A DNA stretch of 64,000 nt from Myroides injenensis M09-0166 (GCF_000246945.1 NZ_BAEX01000002.1:1-64000), one strand, 5' to 3'; positions 45,237-54,370 are shown, counted from the first letter of the stretch. A program made the numbers and translations. The notes: a model not told the origin generated them from the letters alone.

Positions 45237-46031
45237 TTAGAATTGATATCCAAATCCAAGATTTAGATAAATATTATGCATTGAGAAGGATATTGCATCA
45301 AAATCACTTTTAAGTACACCATTAAAGCCATACGTCATATCTGCAAATAGCTTGAAATGTTGATTAAATGTCCATTCTCCACCAAATTGTGTTCCCCATT
45401 GAAATCTTCTTACTTCTTCAGAAAAATCATAGGCAGCTTGGCTATCTCCTTCAAAAGTGATTTTTTGTCCATTAGGAACATTTTGGCGTAAGTAACCATC
45501 ACTCACGTATCCATCAAAATTTTTATCTATTAAACCAGAGAAATACACTCCTCCATATACATTCCACTTGTGGTTAATTTTATATACAGCAGAAATTGGA
45601 AAAGTTATATAAGTATTTTTTACTGTTGTTTTTACTTTTCCTGTATAGTATCCTCTAACCTTTTGCCCATCTTGTATAATTTCAGTTAAGTATCCTTTAA
45701 CTTGAGCTTTAGTAGTCATACCTTTTCCTTCGAAACGTACACCTAAACGAATTCCCCATTGTTGTTCGTCAGAAAACCATTTTGTAGCATTTGCTTCTAA
45801 TCCTAGTTGTAATGTTGGATTATAACTTTCCACCTTTCTAATCTCTTTTGGAATTCCAAGAGGGCTCGTACCACCAATACTAAATTGTGCACGTAATTGA
45901 TAATTCATATTCTTTTTAAAGAAAGAAACTTCTTTATTTGTAGCATCATTAGTGAAACTAGCTTTCTCTTGTGCGCTCATGATTGTTGTGAAGAAAACAA
46001 GAGCTATAGTGATATATTTTAATATTTTCAT
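45237..46031 (-). CDS. Outer-membrane beta-barrel protein, PCMD-pair copy 2
   Basis: 264 residues, closely similar to copy 1 along its whole length (same YNPTLQLGLEANATKW, VKTTVKNTYITFPISAVY and DAISFSMHNIYLNLGFGYQF). Signal peptide to about 20 (TIMSAQ). The last 85 or so bases, and 15-20 bases beyond the stop, are nearly identical in DNA to copy 1, which points to recent duplication or gene conversion. Lies 31 bases after PCMD gene 2. Confidence 0.8.
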   Translation of the reverse strand: MKILKYITIALVFFTTIMSAQEKASFTNDATNKEVSFFKKNMNYQLRAQFSIGGTSPLGIPKEIRKVESYNPTLQLGLEANATKWFSDEQQWGIRLGVRFEGKGMTTKAQVKGYLTEIIQDGQKVRGYYTGKVKTTVKNTYITFPISAVYKINHKWNVYGGVYFSGLIDKNFDGYVSDGYLRQNVPNGQKITFEGDSQAAYDFSEEVRRFQWGTQFGGEWTFNQHFKLFADMTYGFNGVLKSDFDAISFSMHNIYLNLGFGYQF

Positions 46032-46062
46032 TTAGTCAAAAATTTGAGTTATAGTCCAGAAT

Positions 46063-47274
46063 TTATTTAACCTCATTATCATCATTAGTGACAATCTCAA
46101 CTTCATCTATGTAAAGGGTACTTCCTACTGCACCATTAAATAAGTCACCTTCCAATGAAGCACTAAATACGATAGTTATCATATATTCTTTATGCTCAGG
46201 ATCGTATTCCTTATCATTTACTTTATTGAATGGAATGCTAAATTTGGTCCATTTGTCCGTTTCTATACGATCTTCTTTACTAATTCTAGCGATAGAAATG
46301 ATTCTTTCATCATTAAAGTTGTGATCTCCTGGTAAATAAGAGTTTAGCTTAGCTTTATACTTGTCTTTTTCTTTTTTATCTTCAATTGAATTAAGTTTTT
46401 CAAATTCAGAATCTTTATATCTTTGAAATACAATTGCATAAGCATCCCAAGTATCTTCTTTTAACTTAGAACCATCACCATTATTAATCTCGAACTTATC
46501 TCCTTTTTTATATTTAAAGTATCCAGTTACCTCTTGAGGTAATGTTTTTTCCTGGAATGGTATTCCGAATTTAGTTGATCTAATTGCTGGGAAAGTTAAA
46601 TTGAAAACACCTAAATAAAGATTTCCTGCTGCAATTGGCGAACCAAACATACCTCCTAGAGATCCAGTAGATCTTGTAACTAATTTTACACCTTTACCAA
46701 TATATCCATCTTCCGTTTGTGACGTAGGATAGAAACTAGGCGTTAATTCTTCATCGTCTTCTAAAAGTGTTTCAGCCAAGATATTATAACCTTGATTACC
46801 ACTTGTCCAGTCTACTTTTGATTTTCCATCTGGGGATAATTCTATGAATTCGTGATAAATTCCTTCTGGTTGATCAGTTACAACTGTAGTAATGTTTTCG
46901 AAAGAATATTTTGTGAGATATTCATCAATGATGAAAGTTACTTTATAATTCTTTTTCCATCTACCATCTTGCGAGGTAACAGTATAGGTTTGCGGTTCTG
47001 AAAAGTTAAGCACTGTTCCACTATCAGGAGAAACAGTAGCTCCTTCTGACAAAGTGAATATTGGTGCAAATTCAAAATCTGTAAGTGATTTCTTTAATCT
47101 AAAAGTAATTGTATTTGTAGTGAAAACAGGATCTGTCTTTAGTAAATCATCAGCATCAGCTATCGTAGCTGTAACGATGTCTGATTCCATAGATTCAGCT
47201 TCATCTTTAATACAGGATGAAAAAGTTATCCCAACTAAAGTTAATAGCGAAATAAATAAGTAATTTATTCTCAT
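46063..47274 (-). CDS. PCMD-domain surface lipoprotein, copy 2
   Basis: Predicted outer-membrane lipoprotein. Start chosen at 47274 (MRINYLF) by analogy with copy 1; ATGs at 47286 and 47283 would add four or three residues. Lipobox TFSSC. The Ig-like segment (PIFTLSEGATVSPDSG...YTVTSQDGRWKKNYKV) is followed by the PCMD domain, which has an extra charged insertion (KLNSIEDKKEKDKYKAKLN) absent from copies 1 and 3. It ends AVGSTLYIDEVEIV. An exact minus-strand -7 element lies about 100 bases upstream. Confidence 0.8.
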   Translation of the reverse strand: MRINYLFISLLTLVGITFSSCIKDEAESMESDIVTATIADADDLLKTDPVFTTNTITFRLKKSLTDFEFAPIFTLSEGATVSPDSGTVLNFSEPQTYTVTSQDGRWKKNYKVTFIIDEYLTKYSFENITTVVTDQPEGIYHEFIELSPDGKSKVDWTSGNQGYNILAETLLEDDEELTPSFYPTSQTEDGYIGKGVKLVTRSTGSLGGMFGSPIAAGNLYLGVFNLTFPAIRSTKFGIPFQEKTLPQEVTGYFKYKKGDKFEINNGDGSKLKEDTWDAYAIVFQRYKDSEFEKLNSIEDKKEKDKYKAKLNSYLPGDHNFNDERIISIARISKEDRIETDKWTKFSIPFNKVNDKEYDPEHKEYMITIVFSASLEGDLFNGAVGSTLYIDEVEIVTNDDNEVK

Positions 47275-47372
47275 AGGGTACATCATTTAGTTATTGTTTA
47301 AATTTTTAAACTATTGAAATTGTTTTAGTTAGTTTTTATTTTTAAGTACAAAATAAAAATATTTCGAATCTG

Positions 47373-47380
47373 CAAAGTTA
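47373..47380 (-). promoter_or_regulatory. Minus-strand -7 element TAACTTTG for PCMD pair 2
   Basis: CAAAGTTA on the plus strand matches TAnnTTTG on the minus strand, about 99 bases before the chosen start of PCMD gene 2. Confidence 0.5.
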
Positions 47381-47533
47381 CTGAATTTTTAGTACTTAAT
47401 GAGTTTTCTAATAGAGTTCGCTTTTTTGATGTTTTTATGTTGTAGTTAGTGATTTTTTTAAAACTATTTAATATAAGTCTTATTGAAATGGTTGATTTTA
47501 CAAGTAATTATCAATTATGTGAAGGTAGAATAT

Positions 47534-47575
47534 AAAAAAACAGAGGTACATCGTCTGATATACCTCTATTTTTTT
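47534..47575 (-). terminator. Terminator of PCMD pair 3
   Basis: AGAGGTA (47542-47548) pairs with TACCTCT (47561-47567). Seven A before the hairpin give a U-tail on the minus strand. Confidence 0.75.
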
Positions 47576-47612
47576 GTATGTATTTGTGATTTTTATGTCT
47601 AAAAGTCTGAAA

Positions 47613-48413
47613 TTAAAATTGATAAGCGAAGCCTAAGTTTAAATATATACTATACATCTTAAATGATATTGCGTCAAAATCTTTTTTGAATACACCATTT
47701 AATCCCCAGTCAAGTTCACCAAATAATCTAAAATGACTATTCATTTTCCATTCAGTCCCGAATTGTGCACCCCATTGAAAGCGGTTTAGATTCTCTGAAA
47801 AATCATAATTACCTCTAGCTTCTCCTTCAAATTCTATTGGATTACCGATAGGATCTCCATCTCTAAGTACTCCATCATAGACATATCCTGTAAAATCTTT
47901 ATCAATTAACGCAGATAAATAGACGCCTCCAAAGATGTTCCAGTTTTCTGTAGTATTATAAACTAGTGAGATGGGAAATGTTACATAAGTATTTTTAGCA
48001 TTTGTTTTTACATTTCCTGTAAAGTATCCTCTTACTTGCTTACCTTCTTCGCCATCAATCTGCGTAAGGTAGTTTTTTACCTTAGCATCTGTTTTCATAC
48101 CTCTGCCTTCAAATCTTAAACCTGCCCTTAAGCCAAGTTTTTGATTATCATTAAACCACTTAGTAGCATTTGCTTCTAGTCCTAGTTGTAGAGTAGGGTT
48201 ATAGCTATTAATTCTTCTAATTTCTACAGGCATACCTAATGGGCTACTACCTCCTATACTAAATTGTGCTCTTATCTGAAAATCAATATTCTTAGTAAAG
48301 AAATTAGTAGTTATACCTTCATTATCTTGCGCAAGACTAATAGGCTGAAAAACTATAAATAGGATCAATACCCATAACGTTTTTTTTATCTGGTTTTGAA
48401 TCTTACTTCTCAT
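47613..48413 (-). CDS. Outer-membrane beta-barrel protein, PCMD-pair copy 3
   Basis: 266 residues with the same signal peptide, strand pattern and landmark motifs as copies 1 and 2 (RAQFSIGGSSPLGMPVEIRR, YNPTLQLGLEANATKW, ending NLGFAYQF). It is more divergent at the DNA level, so it is the oldest split of the three. The start overlaps the end of PCMD gene 3 by 11 bases. Confidence 0.8.
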   Translation of the reverse strand: MRSKIQNQIKKTLWVLILFIVFQPISLAQDNEGITTNFFTKNIDFQIRAQFSIGGSSPLGMPVEIRRINSYNPTLQLGLEANATKWFNDNQKLGLRAGLRFEGRGMKTDAKVKNYLTQIDGEEGKQVRGYFTGNVKTNAKNTYVTFPISLVYNTTENWNIFGGVYLSALIDKDFTGYVYDGVLRDGDPIGNPIEFEGEARGNYDFSENLNRFQWGAQFGTEWKMNSHFRLFGELDWGLNGVFKKDFDAISFKMYSIYLNLGFAYQF

Positions 48414-49488
48414 ATACTAATTCTATTTCATCAACAATTAGTGTGCTACCTACAGCACCTATAAATTTCTCTCCTTCTATACTCGAACTCATCACTATAG
48501 TTAACATATACTCTTCTTTTGGGTTAAAGGTTTTCCCATCTTGTAATAGGAATGGAGCTTCAAATTCAGTCCAATTATCTGTCTCTATACGTTGTTCTGG
48601 GTTAATTCTAGCAAGTGCTATCATACGTGTATCTTTGAAGGCATGATCACCTTCTAAATAATTATTTTTATCTCTCTTTTCAAATATAATTGCATAGATA
48701 TCGAATGTGTCAACTGCTCCTTTAATTTCATTGTTGAATTTATCTGTTACTTTCTCACCTTTTTTGTATTTGAATACACCTCTTAGTGCTTTTGGTAAAT
48801 CTCCACTATATGGTTCGCCAAACTTTGTTGACTTAGAAGGAAACAAGTTGTTAAGTTTAAAATCTCCAATAAATAAATTACCTGCAGCTATGGGTTTGTT
48901 ATCCCATGCACCTACTTTCCCTGTACTTATAGTTTGCATGTTTACAGCATATCCATTATTACGTCCTGGTATTGCACTAGTAGGGTATCCTTGTGGTGGG
49001 GTAGAACCAGCTAATGTTGCATACCCTTGATTACCACTTTTCCATATATATAAATGTTCGCCATTAGATCCAATTTCGTAAAATTGATGATATCTATTTT
49101 TGTCCACAAGTTCATAATTGTTGAAGTTGTAAAAAGTGCTTAACTCATCACTTGTAAAACTTACAGTGTATGTTTTTTGCCATCTTTGATCTTGGGCAGT
49201 GACAACATAAGTTTGAGATTTACTAAAATCTCTTGTAATGCCGTTATCTGGTGTTATTGTAGCATTTGGCGAAAGTGTAAAAACTGGAGATTGCTTAGTA
49301 ACATCTACATTTGATTTTACTTTAAAAGTTACGGAGGTGTTAGTTATTGAAGGTTCTGTTCGTTGACTTTCTTTAGGGATATAAGCACCTGTGATATCTG
49401 CATTAGTATCTAATTCTTCTTCTTTATAGCAACTTACAGTCAATAATAAGCATGCAGTAAGCAGTAAGAAAATACTCGTTTTTTTCAT
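48403..49488 (-). CDS. PCMD-domain surface lipoprotein, copy 3
   Basis: 361-residue predicted outer-membrane lipoprotein, lipobox LTVSC (C20). Ig-like domain with PVFTLSPNATITPDNGITRDFS and QTYVVTAQDQRWQKTYTVSF, then the PCMD domain ending AVGSTLIVDEIELV. First gene of the three-pair block in the direction of transcription. No exact TAnnTTTG element was found in the 200 bases upstream. Confidence 0.8.
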   Translation of the reverse strand: MKKTSIFLLLTACLLLTVSCYKEEELDTNADITGAYIPKESQRTEPSITNTSVTFKVKSNVDVTKQSPVFTLSPNATITPDNGITRDFSKSQTYVVTAQDQRWQKTYTVSFTSDELSTFYNFNNYELVDKNRYHQFYEIGSNGEHLYIWKSGNQGYATLAGSTPPQGYPTSAIPGRNNGYAVNMQTISTGKVGAWDNKPIAAGNLFIGDFKLNNLFPSKSTKFGEPYSGDLPKALRGVFKYKKGEKVTDKFNNEIKGAVDTFDIYAIIFEKRDKNNYLEGDHAFKDTRMIALARINPEQRIETDNWTEFEAPFLLQDGKTFNPKEEYMLTIVMSSSIEGEKFIGAVGSTLIVDEIELVYEK

Positions 49489-49639
49489 TATTACTTTCGA
49501 TTGATTAACAATATCTCATTTGCAACTATCTTGCCATTATGTGTAAAATTACTCGTGAATGTAATTATTACTACGGATGATAGCCATTTTTGATTAACTG
49601 AGAAAGCGAGATTTTTAATAGGTGCTAATTGGTATTTAT

Positions 49640-49683
49640 AAAAAAATAAGGGCTATTTACTCATTGTAAATAGCCCTTATTTT
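49640..49683 (-). terminator. Terminator of the GNAT-nitrilase gene
   Basis: A 17-bp stem, AAATAAGGGCTATTTAC (49644-49660) with its complement at 49666-49682, and an A-run before it giving a minus-strand U-tail. Confidence 0.88.
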
Positions 49684-49700
49684 AATGATAGACTTCTTTT

Positions 49701-51233
49701 TTATAAACTATTCTTTTTTCTAGTTTCATATAAATCTAGCCTTCTATCTTTCAATATTTTTACACTACCATGTTCATGTAACTCTTTTAATAAGTCAACA
49801 TCAACATCGACAATTAAGGTCATCTCTGTATTTGGTGTAGCTTCTGCTTTTACACCATTTGTAGGAAAGGCAAAATCTGATGGCGTAAATACAGCAGCTT
49901 GAGCAAACTGAATATCCATATTATTCACCTTAGGCAAGTTACCCACACATCCTGCAATAGCTACATAACATTCATTTTCTATTGCTCTTGCAGCAGCACA
50001 GTTACGTACACGTGTATAACCATTTTGCGTATCAGTTAAGAAAGGGACAAATAGTATATCCATACCTTCATCAGATAGCAATCTTGATAGCTCTGGGAAC
50101 TCCACATCATAACAGATAATAATACCAATTTTTCCACAGTCTGTGTCAAAAGTCTGTATTTTAGAGCCACCTTTCATTCCCCAATAGAATACTTCATTAG
50201 GTGTTATATGTATTTTAGAATACATTTCATAAGTACCATCTCTTTTACATAAGAAACCAACATTATATAGTGTCCCATCAATTAAGTAAGGCATACTACC
50301 TGTGATAATGTTTATATTATAAGAGATAGCAAACTCTTGAAATTTTTTGCGAATAGGGTCAGTAAATCTTGCTAACTCTCTGATTGAATCTGCTTCTGAC
50401 AAGTGATTGTAGTCTGCCATTAATGGAGCAGTAAACAACTCAGGGAACATAGCGAAATCACTTTCATAATCTGATACAGCATTAATAAAGAACTCTGCTT
50501 GGTCAAAGAATTCCTCTAAATCATTTAGAGGTCTCATTTGCCATTGTATTAACCCTAATCTGATGACACTTTTCTTTGCGTTGATTAGCTGGATATCTTT
50601 TTCGTAATAGATGTTGTTCCACTCAAGTAATACAGCATATTCTTTTGAGCTAATATCTCCCTCTAGATAGTTGCGCATTAAACGAACCATGTGGAAGTCA
50701 TTTGCCATCTGGAAAGACATTACAGGATCGTGAATTTCTTTTGTTTTAACTTTTTCGAGATATTGTTTTGGAGTTAATTCTTCGGCGTATTTTGAATAGT
50801 TGGGAATACGACCTGCAAAGACAATTGATTTTAAATTTAATTGCTCACATAGCTCTTTACGGGCATCATATAGACGACGTCCTAATCTTAAACCTCTGTA
50901 TTTTGGATGAATAAATACGTCTATTCCATATAGAACGTTTCCATTAATGTTATGTGTATTAAAGGTAGAGTAACCCGTTATCTGTTCATAGGTGTGAGCA
51001 GACATTGCTTGTTTTTCATCTATAATTAAAGACAAGGCTGATCCTACAACAACATCATCTACTAGAATTACTAATTGTCCTTCTGGAAATACTCTTAAAA
51101 GATTTTCTATTTCATCTTTGTCCCAATATGGATCTTCTAATTCTTGGTAAGACTCAAGCATCGATTTTTTTAGTTCTAAGTAATCATCGATTTGAAGATT
51201 TCTTAGTTCTACTTTATTGATTTCAATATCCAT
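49701..51233 (-). CDS. GNAT acetyltransferase-carbon/nitrogen hydrolase fusion
   Basis: Two-domain cytoplasmic enzyme of 510 residues. N-terminal GNAT domain (1-205) with the acetyl-CoA motif RGLRLGRRLY at 113-122. C-terminal nitrilase-superfamily amidase (about 224-500) with the catalytic triad E265 (FPELFTAP), K340 (YSKIHITP) and C374 (IICYDVEFPE). This fusion is a known family in Bacteroidota and other phyla; the substrate is not established. Monocistronic, divergent from ssb. Confidence 0.9.
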   Translation of the reverse strand: MDIEINKVELRNLQIDDYLELKKSMLESYQELEDPYWDKDEIENLLRVFPEGQLVILVDDVVVGSALSLIIDEKQAMSAHTYEQITGYSTFNTHNINGNVLYGIDVFIHPKYRGLRLGRRLYDARKELCEQLNLKSIVFAGRIPNYSKYAEELTPKQYLEKVKTKEIHDPVMSFQMANDFHMVRLMRNYLEGDISSKEYAVLLEWNNIYYEKDIQLINAKKSVIRLGLIQWQMRPLNDLEEFFDQAEFFINAVSDYESDFAMFPELFTAPLMADYNHLSEADSIRELARFTDPIRKKFQEFAISYNINIITGSMPYLIDGTLYNVGFLCKRDGTYEMYSKIHITPNEVFYWGMKGGSKIQTFDTDCGKIGIIICYDVEFPELSRLLSDEGMDILFVPFLTDTQNGYTRVRNCAAARAIENECYVAIAGCVGNLPKVNNMDIQFAQAAVFTPSDFAFPTNGVKAEATPNTEMTLIVDVDVDLLKELHEHGSVKILKDRRLDLYETRKKNSL

Positions 51234-51388
51234 AAATTTTTTTCTGCAAGATACAAAGAAATCAAAGTATTATAAAGAATGTATGTGTGAATATTATACA
51301 AATAATGCAGAAACAAAGGGAGTTTTAGAGAGATAAAGGTTGTTTATTTTGTTTAACTTAACAGAGTGTTAATCTAAAAAATAATTTT

Positions 51389-51724
51389 ATGAGTTCATTA
51401 AAAAATCGAGTTCAGTTAATTGGTCGCGTTGGGCAGGATCCAGAGGTTAAAAGATTTGATGGAGGAAGTGTAAAAGCTACTTTGTCGATAGCAATAAACG
51501 ACGTTTATTACAATGATAAGAACGAAAGAGTAGAAAGTACGCAGTGGCATAATCTTGTATTGTGGGGCAAAACAGCTGAGATTGCGGAAAAGTTTGTTAC
51601 TAAAGGAAAAGAGATCGCTGTAGAAGGCAAGCTAAACAATCGATCATTTGAAGACAAAGAAGGGAATAAGCGCTATGTTACTGAGATTATAGTTTCTGAA
51701 ATATTGTTATTAGGGTCTAAATAG
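51389..51724 (+). CDS. ssb: Single-stranded DNA-binding protein without acidic tail
   Basis: OB-fold SSB of 111 residues. The fold begins NRVQLIGRVGQDPEVKRF and includes TQWHNLVLWGKTAEIAEKFVTKG and FEDKEGNKRYVTEIIV. It stops right after the OB fold (SEILLLGSK). The flexible linker and the conserved acidic C-terminal tip that recruits partner proteins in typical bacterial SSBs are missing. It may be a secondary SSB. Upstream is the divergent GNAT-nitrilase gene; downstream a long imperfect hairpin. Confidence 0.88.
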   Translation: MSSLKNRVQLIGRVGQDPEVKRFDGGSVKATLSIAINDVYYNDKNERVESTQWHNLVLWGKTAEIAEKFVTKGKEIAVEGKLNNRSFEDKEGNKRYVTEIIVSEILLLGSK

Positions 51725-51746
51725 TTTTTTGCTAAGTAATTTTTAT

Positions 51747-51814
51747 ATTGAGTAAGTAGTTTAGAAAGAAGAAATAGAATTGTTTTTTCTAGTTTCTGAG
51801 CTTGCTTACTCAAT
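51747..51814 (+). other. Long imperfect hairpin between ssb and the response regulator
   Basis: The outer arms ATTGAGTAAG (51747-51756) and CTTACTCAAT (51805-51814) enclose a partly paired AGAAA/TTTCT core. No T-run follows, so terminator function is uncertain. Confidence 0.45.
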
Positions 51815-51868
51815 TGTCATTTATAAAAAAATCTTAACTTGCCCAATATCTATAAAATAGAGTAAAAA

Positions 51869-52558
51869 ATGATTTCTATCTTAGTTATTGAAGATGATAT
51901 CCGAGTGGCAGAATTGTTACAAAGAAGTTTAGAAGAACAACAGTATAAAGTAGATATTGCATACGATGGGTATTTAGGAAAAAAACTTGCCTTGCAGAAG
52001 AGTTATAATCTAATTATTACGGATGTAATTCTGCCCAAGATTAATGGTATTGATTTATGTAAAGAGTTGAAAAAGGAAATACCTCAAGTTCCTATTATTA
52101 TGTTGACTGCCTTGGGGACAACAGATGATAAGGTAGAAGGCTTTGATGCTGGAGCGGATGATTACTTAGTAAAACCTTTTGAGTTGCGCGAACTCTATGT
52201 TAGGATTCGTGCTTTATTAAAGCGATTTGAAAATAGTAGCAATCCCAATAGTCATTTATTAAAGTATGCTGATTTAGAACTTGACCTCAATGAGAAAAAA
52301 TTTATGCGTTCTGGCGTTGAAATTCACCTTACACCAAAAGAGTTCAATCTTATTCAATACATGATGGAAAATCCAGAGAGAGTACTCTCTCGAACAGAGA
52401 TATCTGAAAAAGTATGGAATACGCATTTCGATACGGGGACTAATTTTATAGATGTCTATATCAACTATTTGCGCAAAAAGATAGACACTGATCCATCAAA
52501 TAAACTTATACATACCAAATCTGGTATGGGATTTATGTTGAAGAAAAATGAAGATTAA
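51869..52558 (+). CDS. OmpR-family response regulator
   Basis: DNA-binding response regulator of a two-component system. Receiver domain 1-118 with acidic pocket E8, D9 and D10, phospho-acceptor D52 (TDVILPKING) and K102 (LVKPFELREL). Winged-helix output domain about 130-229 (LTPKEFNLIQYMMENPERVLSR, TNFIDVYINYLRKKID). Overlaps the start of the histidine kinase gene by 11 bases, a sign of translational coupling. Target genes unknown. Confidence 0.92.
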   Translation: MISILVIEDDIRVAELLQRSLEEQQYKVDIAYDGYLGKKLALQKSYNLIITDVILPKINGIDLCKELKKEIPQVPIIMLTALGTTDDKVEGFDAGADDYLVKPFELRELYVRIRALLKRFENSSNPNSHLLKYADLELDLNEKKFMRSGVEIHLTPKEFNLIQYMMENPERVLSRTEISEKVWNTHFDTGTNFIDVYINYLRKKIDTDPSNKLIHTKSGMGFMLKKNED

Positions 52559-53912
52559 AGCGAGATTACGATTTTGGTTTACCCTTTTAGTTGCAACAAT
52601 TTTACTTGTATTTGCAGGTGTTCTTTATTGGTCTTCATCCACAAATAGGGAAGAAGAGTTTTATGAAGAATTAGAAAAAGAAGCAATTACAAAAGCAAAA
52701 CTGTTCTTAGAAGCTAAAGTAAAACCAGAAACGCTGCACAAAATATACAAGAACAATAGCGAAATAATTAATGAAGTAGAGGTTGCTGTATATGATTATG
52801 ACTTTAAATTGCTTTACCACGATGCAGAAGAAATAGATCGTGTCAAAGAAACCAAGGAGATGATTACCCGCATTATTGATAACGGTGCGGTTCATTACAA
52901 GCAAGATGACTGGCAAGTAATAGGTATGAAATACACCTTTAACAATAAGCCATATGTTATTACTGCAACTGCTTTTGATGAATATGGTTATACCAAACTG
53001 AAGAATATGTTTTATACCATAATATTTTTGTCAATTATTTCTCTTGTTATTATCTATTATGTGGGGGGATTTTTCGCCGATAAAATATTATTACCTATAA
53101 AACGAATGAATAAGGAGGTCAATAATATTACTGCTACTAATCTTGATTTGCGTATTAGTACAGAACAGAATAAGGATGAGTTAGGAGCTTTAGCAGATAC
53201 TTTTAATGAAATGTTGAACAGACTAGAAAGTTCTTTTGATGCTCAAAAGCAGTTTGTTTCTAATATTTCTCATGAGCTTAGAACTCCATTAGCAGCTATT
53301 ATTGCAGAACTCGAGTTAGCATTAGCCAAAGAGCAAAATAAGGAGTATTATATACAGACTATTACTAATGCTTTAGGCGATTCAAAAAAAATAGTTCGTT
53401 TATCTAATAGTTTATTAGATTTTGCAAAAGCGAGTTATGATCCATCTGAAATTGTCTTCAAGCAAGTTAGAATAGATGAGGTGCTTCTAGATGCTTGTCA
53501 CAAATTACAAAAGTCAAAGCCTAATTATAAATTTAACTTTATTATAGATGATTCGGTAAGTAGTGAGGAATATCTCAATCTACTTGCAAATCCTTATTTA
53601 ATAGAAGTAGCATTTACTAACCTATTAGAAAATGCCTGTAAGTTTTCAAAAGATCAACAATGTAAAATAGTTCTGGCAGTCAATCAACAACATCTTGAAA
53701 TTAAGTTTTCAGACAATGGAATAGGTATCTCTACAGAAGATATTGAAAATATTTTTAAACCTTTTTATAGAGGCTCTAACCAAACATATAAGGAAGGTAA
53801 TGGTATAGGACTAGCTTTGACAAATAAGATTGTTGTTTTACATAGAGGGAAACTACATGTAGAATCAGTAGTAGGAAAAGGAACAACCTTTACTATTGAG
53901 TTCAGGAGTTAA
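52548..53912 (+). CDS. HAMP-domain sensor histidine kinase
   Basis: Membrane sensor partner of the preceding regulator. TM1 at 9-29, an extracytoplasmic sensor domain at about 30-152, TM2 at 153-174, and HAMP at about 175-230. The HisKA box has phospho-acceptor H242 in FVSNISHELRTPLA. The HATPase domain has the N-box NLLENACKF, the G1 box DNGIGIS and the G2 box GNGIGLAL. 454 residues. A terminator lies 38 bases after the stop. Confidence 0.93.
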   Translation: MKIKARLRFWFTLLVATILLVFAGVLYWSSSTNREEEFYEELEKEAITKAKLFLEAKVKPETLHKIYKNNSEIINEVEVAVYDYDFKLLYHDAEEIDRVKETKEMITRIIDNGAVHYKQDDWQVIGMKYTFNNKPYVITATAFDEYGYTKLKNMFYTIIFLSIISLVIIYYVGGFFADKILLPIKRMNKEVNNITATNLDLRISTEQNKDELGALADTFNEMLNRLESSFDAQKQFVSNISHELRTPLAAIIAELELALAKEQNKEYYIQTITNALGDSKKIVRLSNSLLDFAKASYDPSEIVFKQVRIDEVLLDACHKLQKSKPNYKFNFIIDDSVSSEEYLNLLANPYLIEVAFTNLLENACKFSKDQQCKIVLAVNQQHLEIKFSDNGIGISTEDIENIFKPFYRGSNQTYKEGNGIGLALTNKIVVLHRGKLHVESVVGKGTTFTIEFRS

Positions 53913-53950
53913 TTTTTAAAGGGAAAAATAACGCAATCAGGCGTTTATAT

Positions 53951-53986
53951 AAAAAGGGTAGATAATCAGTTATCTACCCTTTTTAT
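53951..53986 (+). terminator. Terminator of the two-component operon
   Basis: AAAAAGGGTAGATA (53951-53964), loop ATCAGT, TATCTACCCTTTTT (53971-53984), ending in T. Confidence 0.88.
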
Positions 53987-54088
53987 ATTCTTACAAGTGG
54001 AGCAATGTTATTTCGCAATTAAGGCAATGTTTGTTGATTAATATTGAACCAACTTAAATCTGTTGTAATTGATACCACGATGAAGGTA

Positions 54089-54184
54089 CAATGATAGCGC
54101 AATGATGCCGCTAAATGATGGGATTTTAGCGGGATCATTGCGGCATCATAGCGGCATCATAGCGGTATCATAGCGGCATCATTA
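54089..54184 (+). repeat. 11-nt-unit repeat element, copy B
   Basis: Two reverse-orientation units (CAATGATAGCG 54089-54099, CAATGATGCCG 54100-54110), then a 9-base loop (54116-54124). Five contiguous forward units follow: CGGGATCATTG, CGGCATCATAG, CGGCATCATAG, CGGTATCATAG and CGGCATCATTA (54130-54184). The arms 54098-54115 and 54125-54142 pair with one mismatch. Sequence and layout match copy A at 6246-6330. Confidence 0.85.
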
Positions 54185-54370
54185 GCCAAATGAGCAGTTC
54201 AATTTTACTTTTTTGCTTTTAAAGTAATTTATTTATGAATAAGCTAAGTCTATTTTTTTAATTCATATTAATAGGAATAAAATGTTATATTAGATTAAAA
54301 TATATTCCTTACTTATTTGATTACTATAATAATACTTTTGTTTTTTTAGAATATATTTGATAAATATAAA

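Larger units (their letters stand above)
47275..47612. other. 338-bp gap between PCMD pairs 2 and 3
   Basis: Contains the promoter element of pair 2 and the terminator of pair 3 (47534-47575). Nothing else recognised; no coding sequence. Confidence 0.6.
53913..54370. other. 458-bp non-coding region after the histidine kinase
   Basis: Contains the operon terminator (53951-53986) and 11-nt repeat element copy B (54089-54184). The remaining 180 bases are AT-rich with no recognisable feature. Confidence 0.65.

Noticed and set aside
51747-51814. Riboswitch upstream of the response regulator
   Set aside because: Only one long imperfect hairpin is visible, with no conserved aptamer sequence that I recognise.
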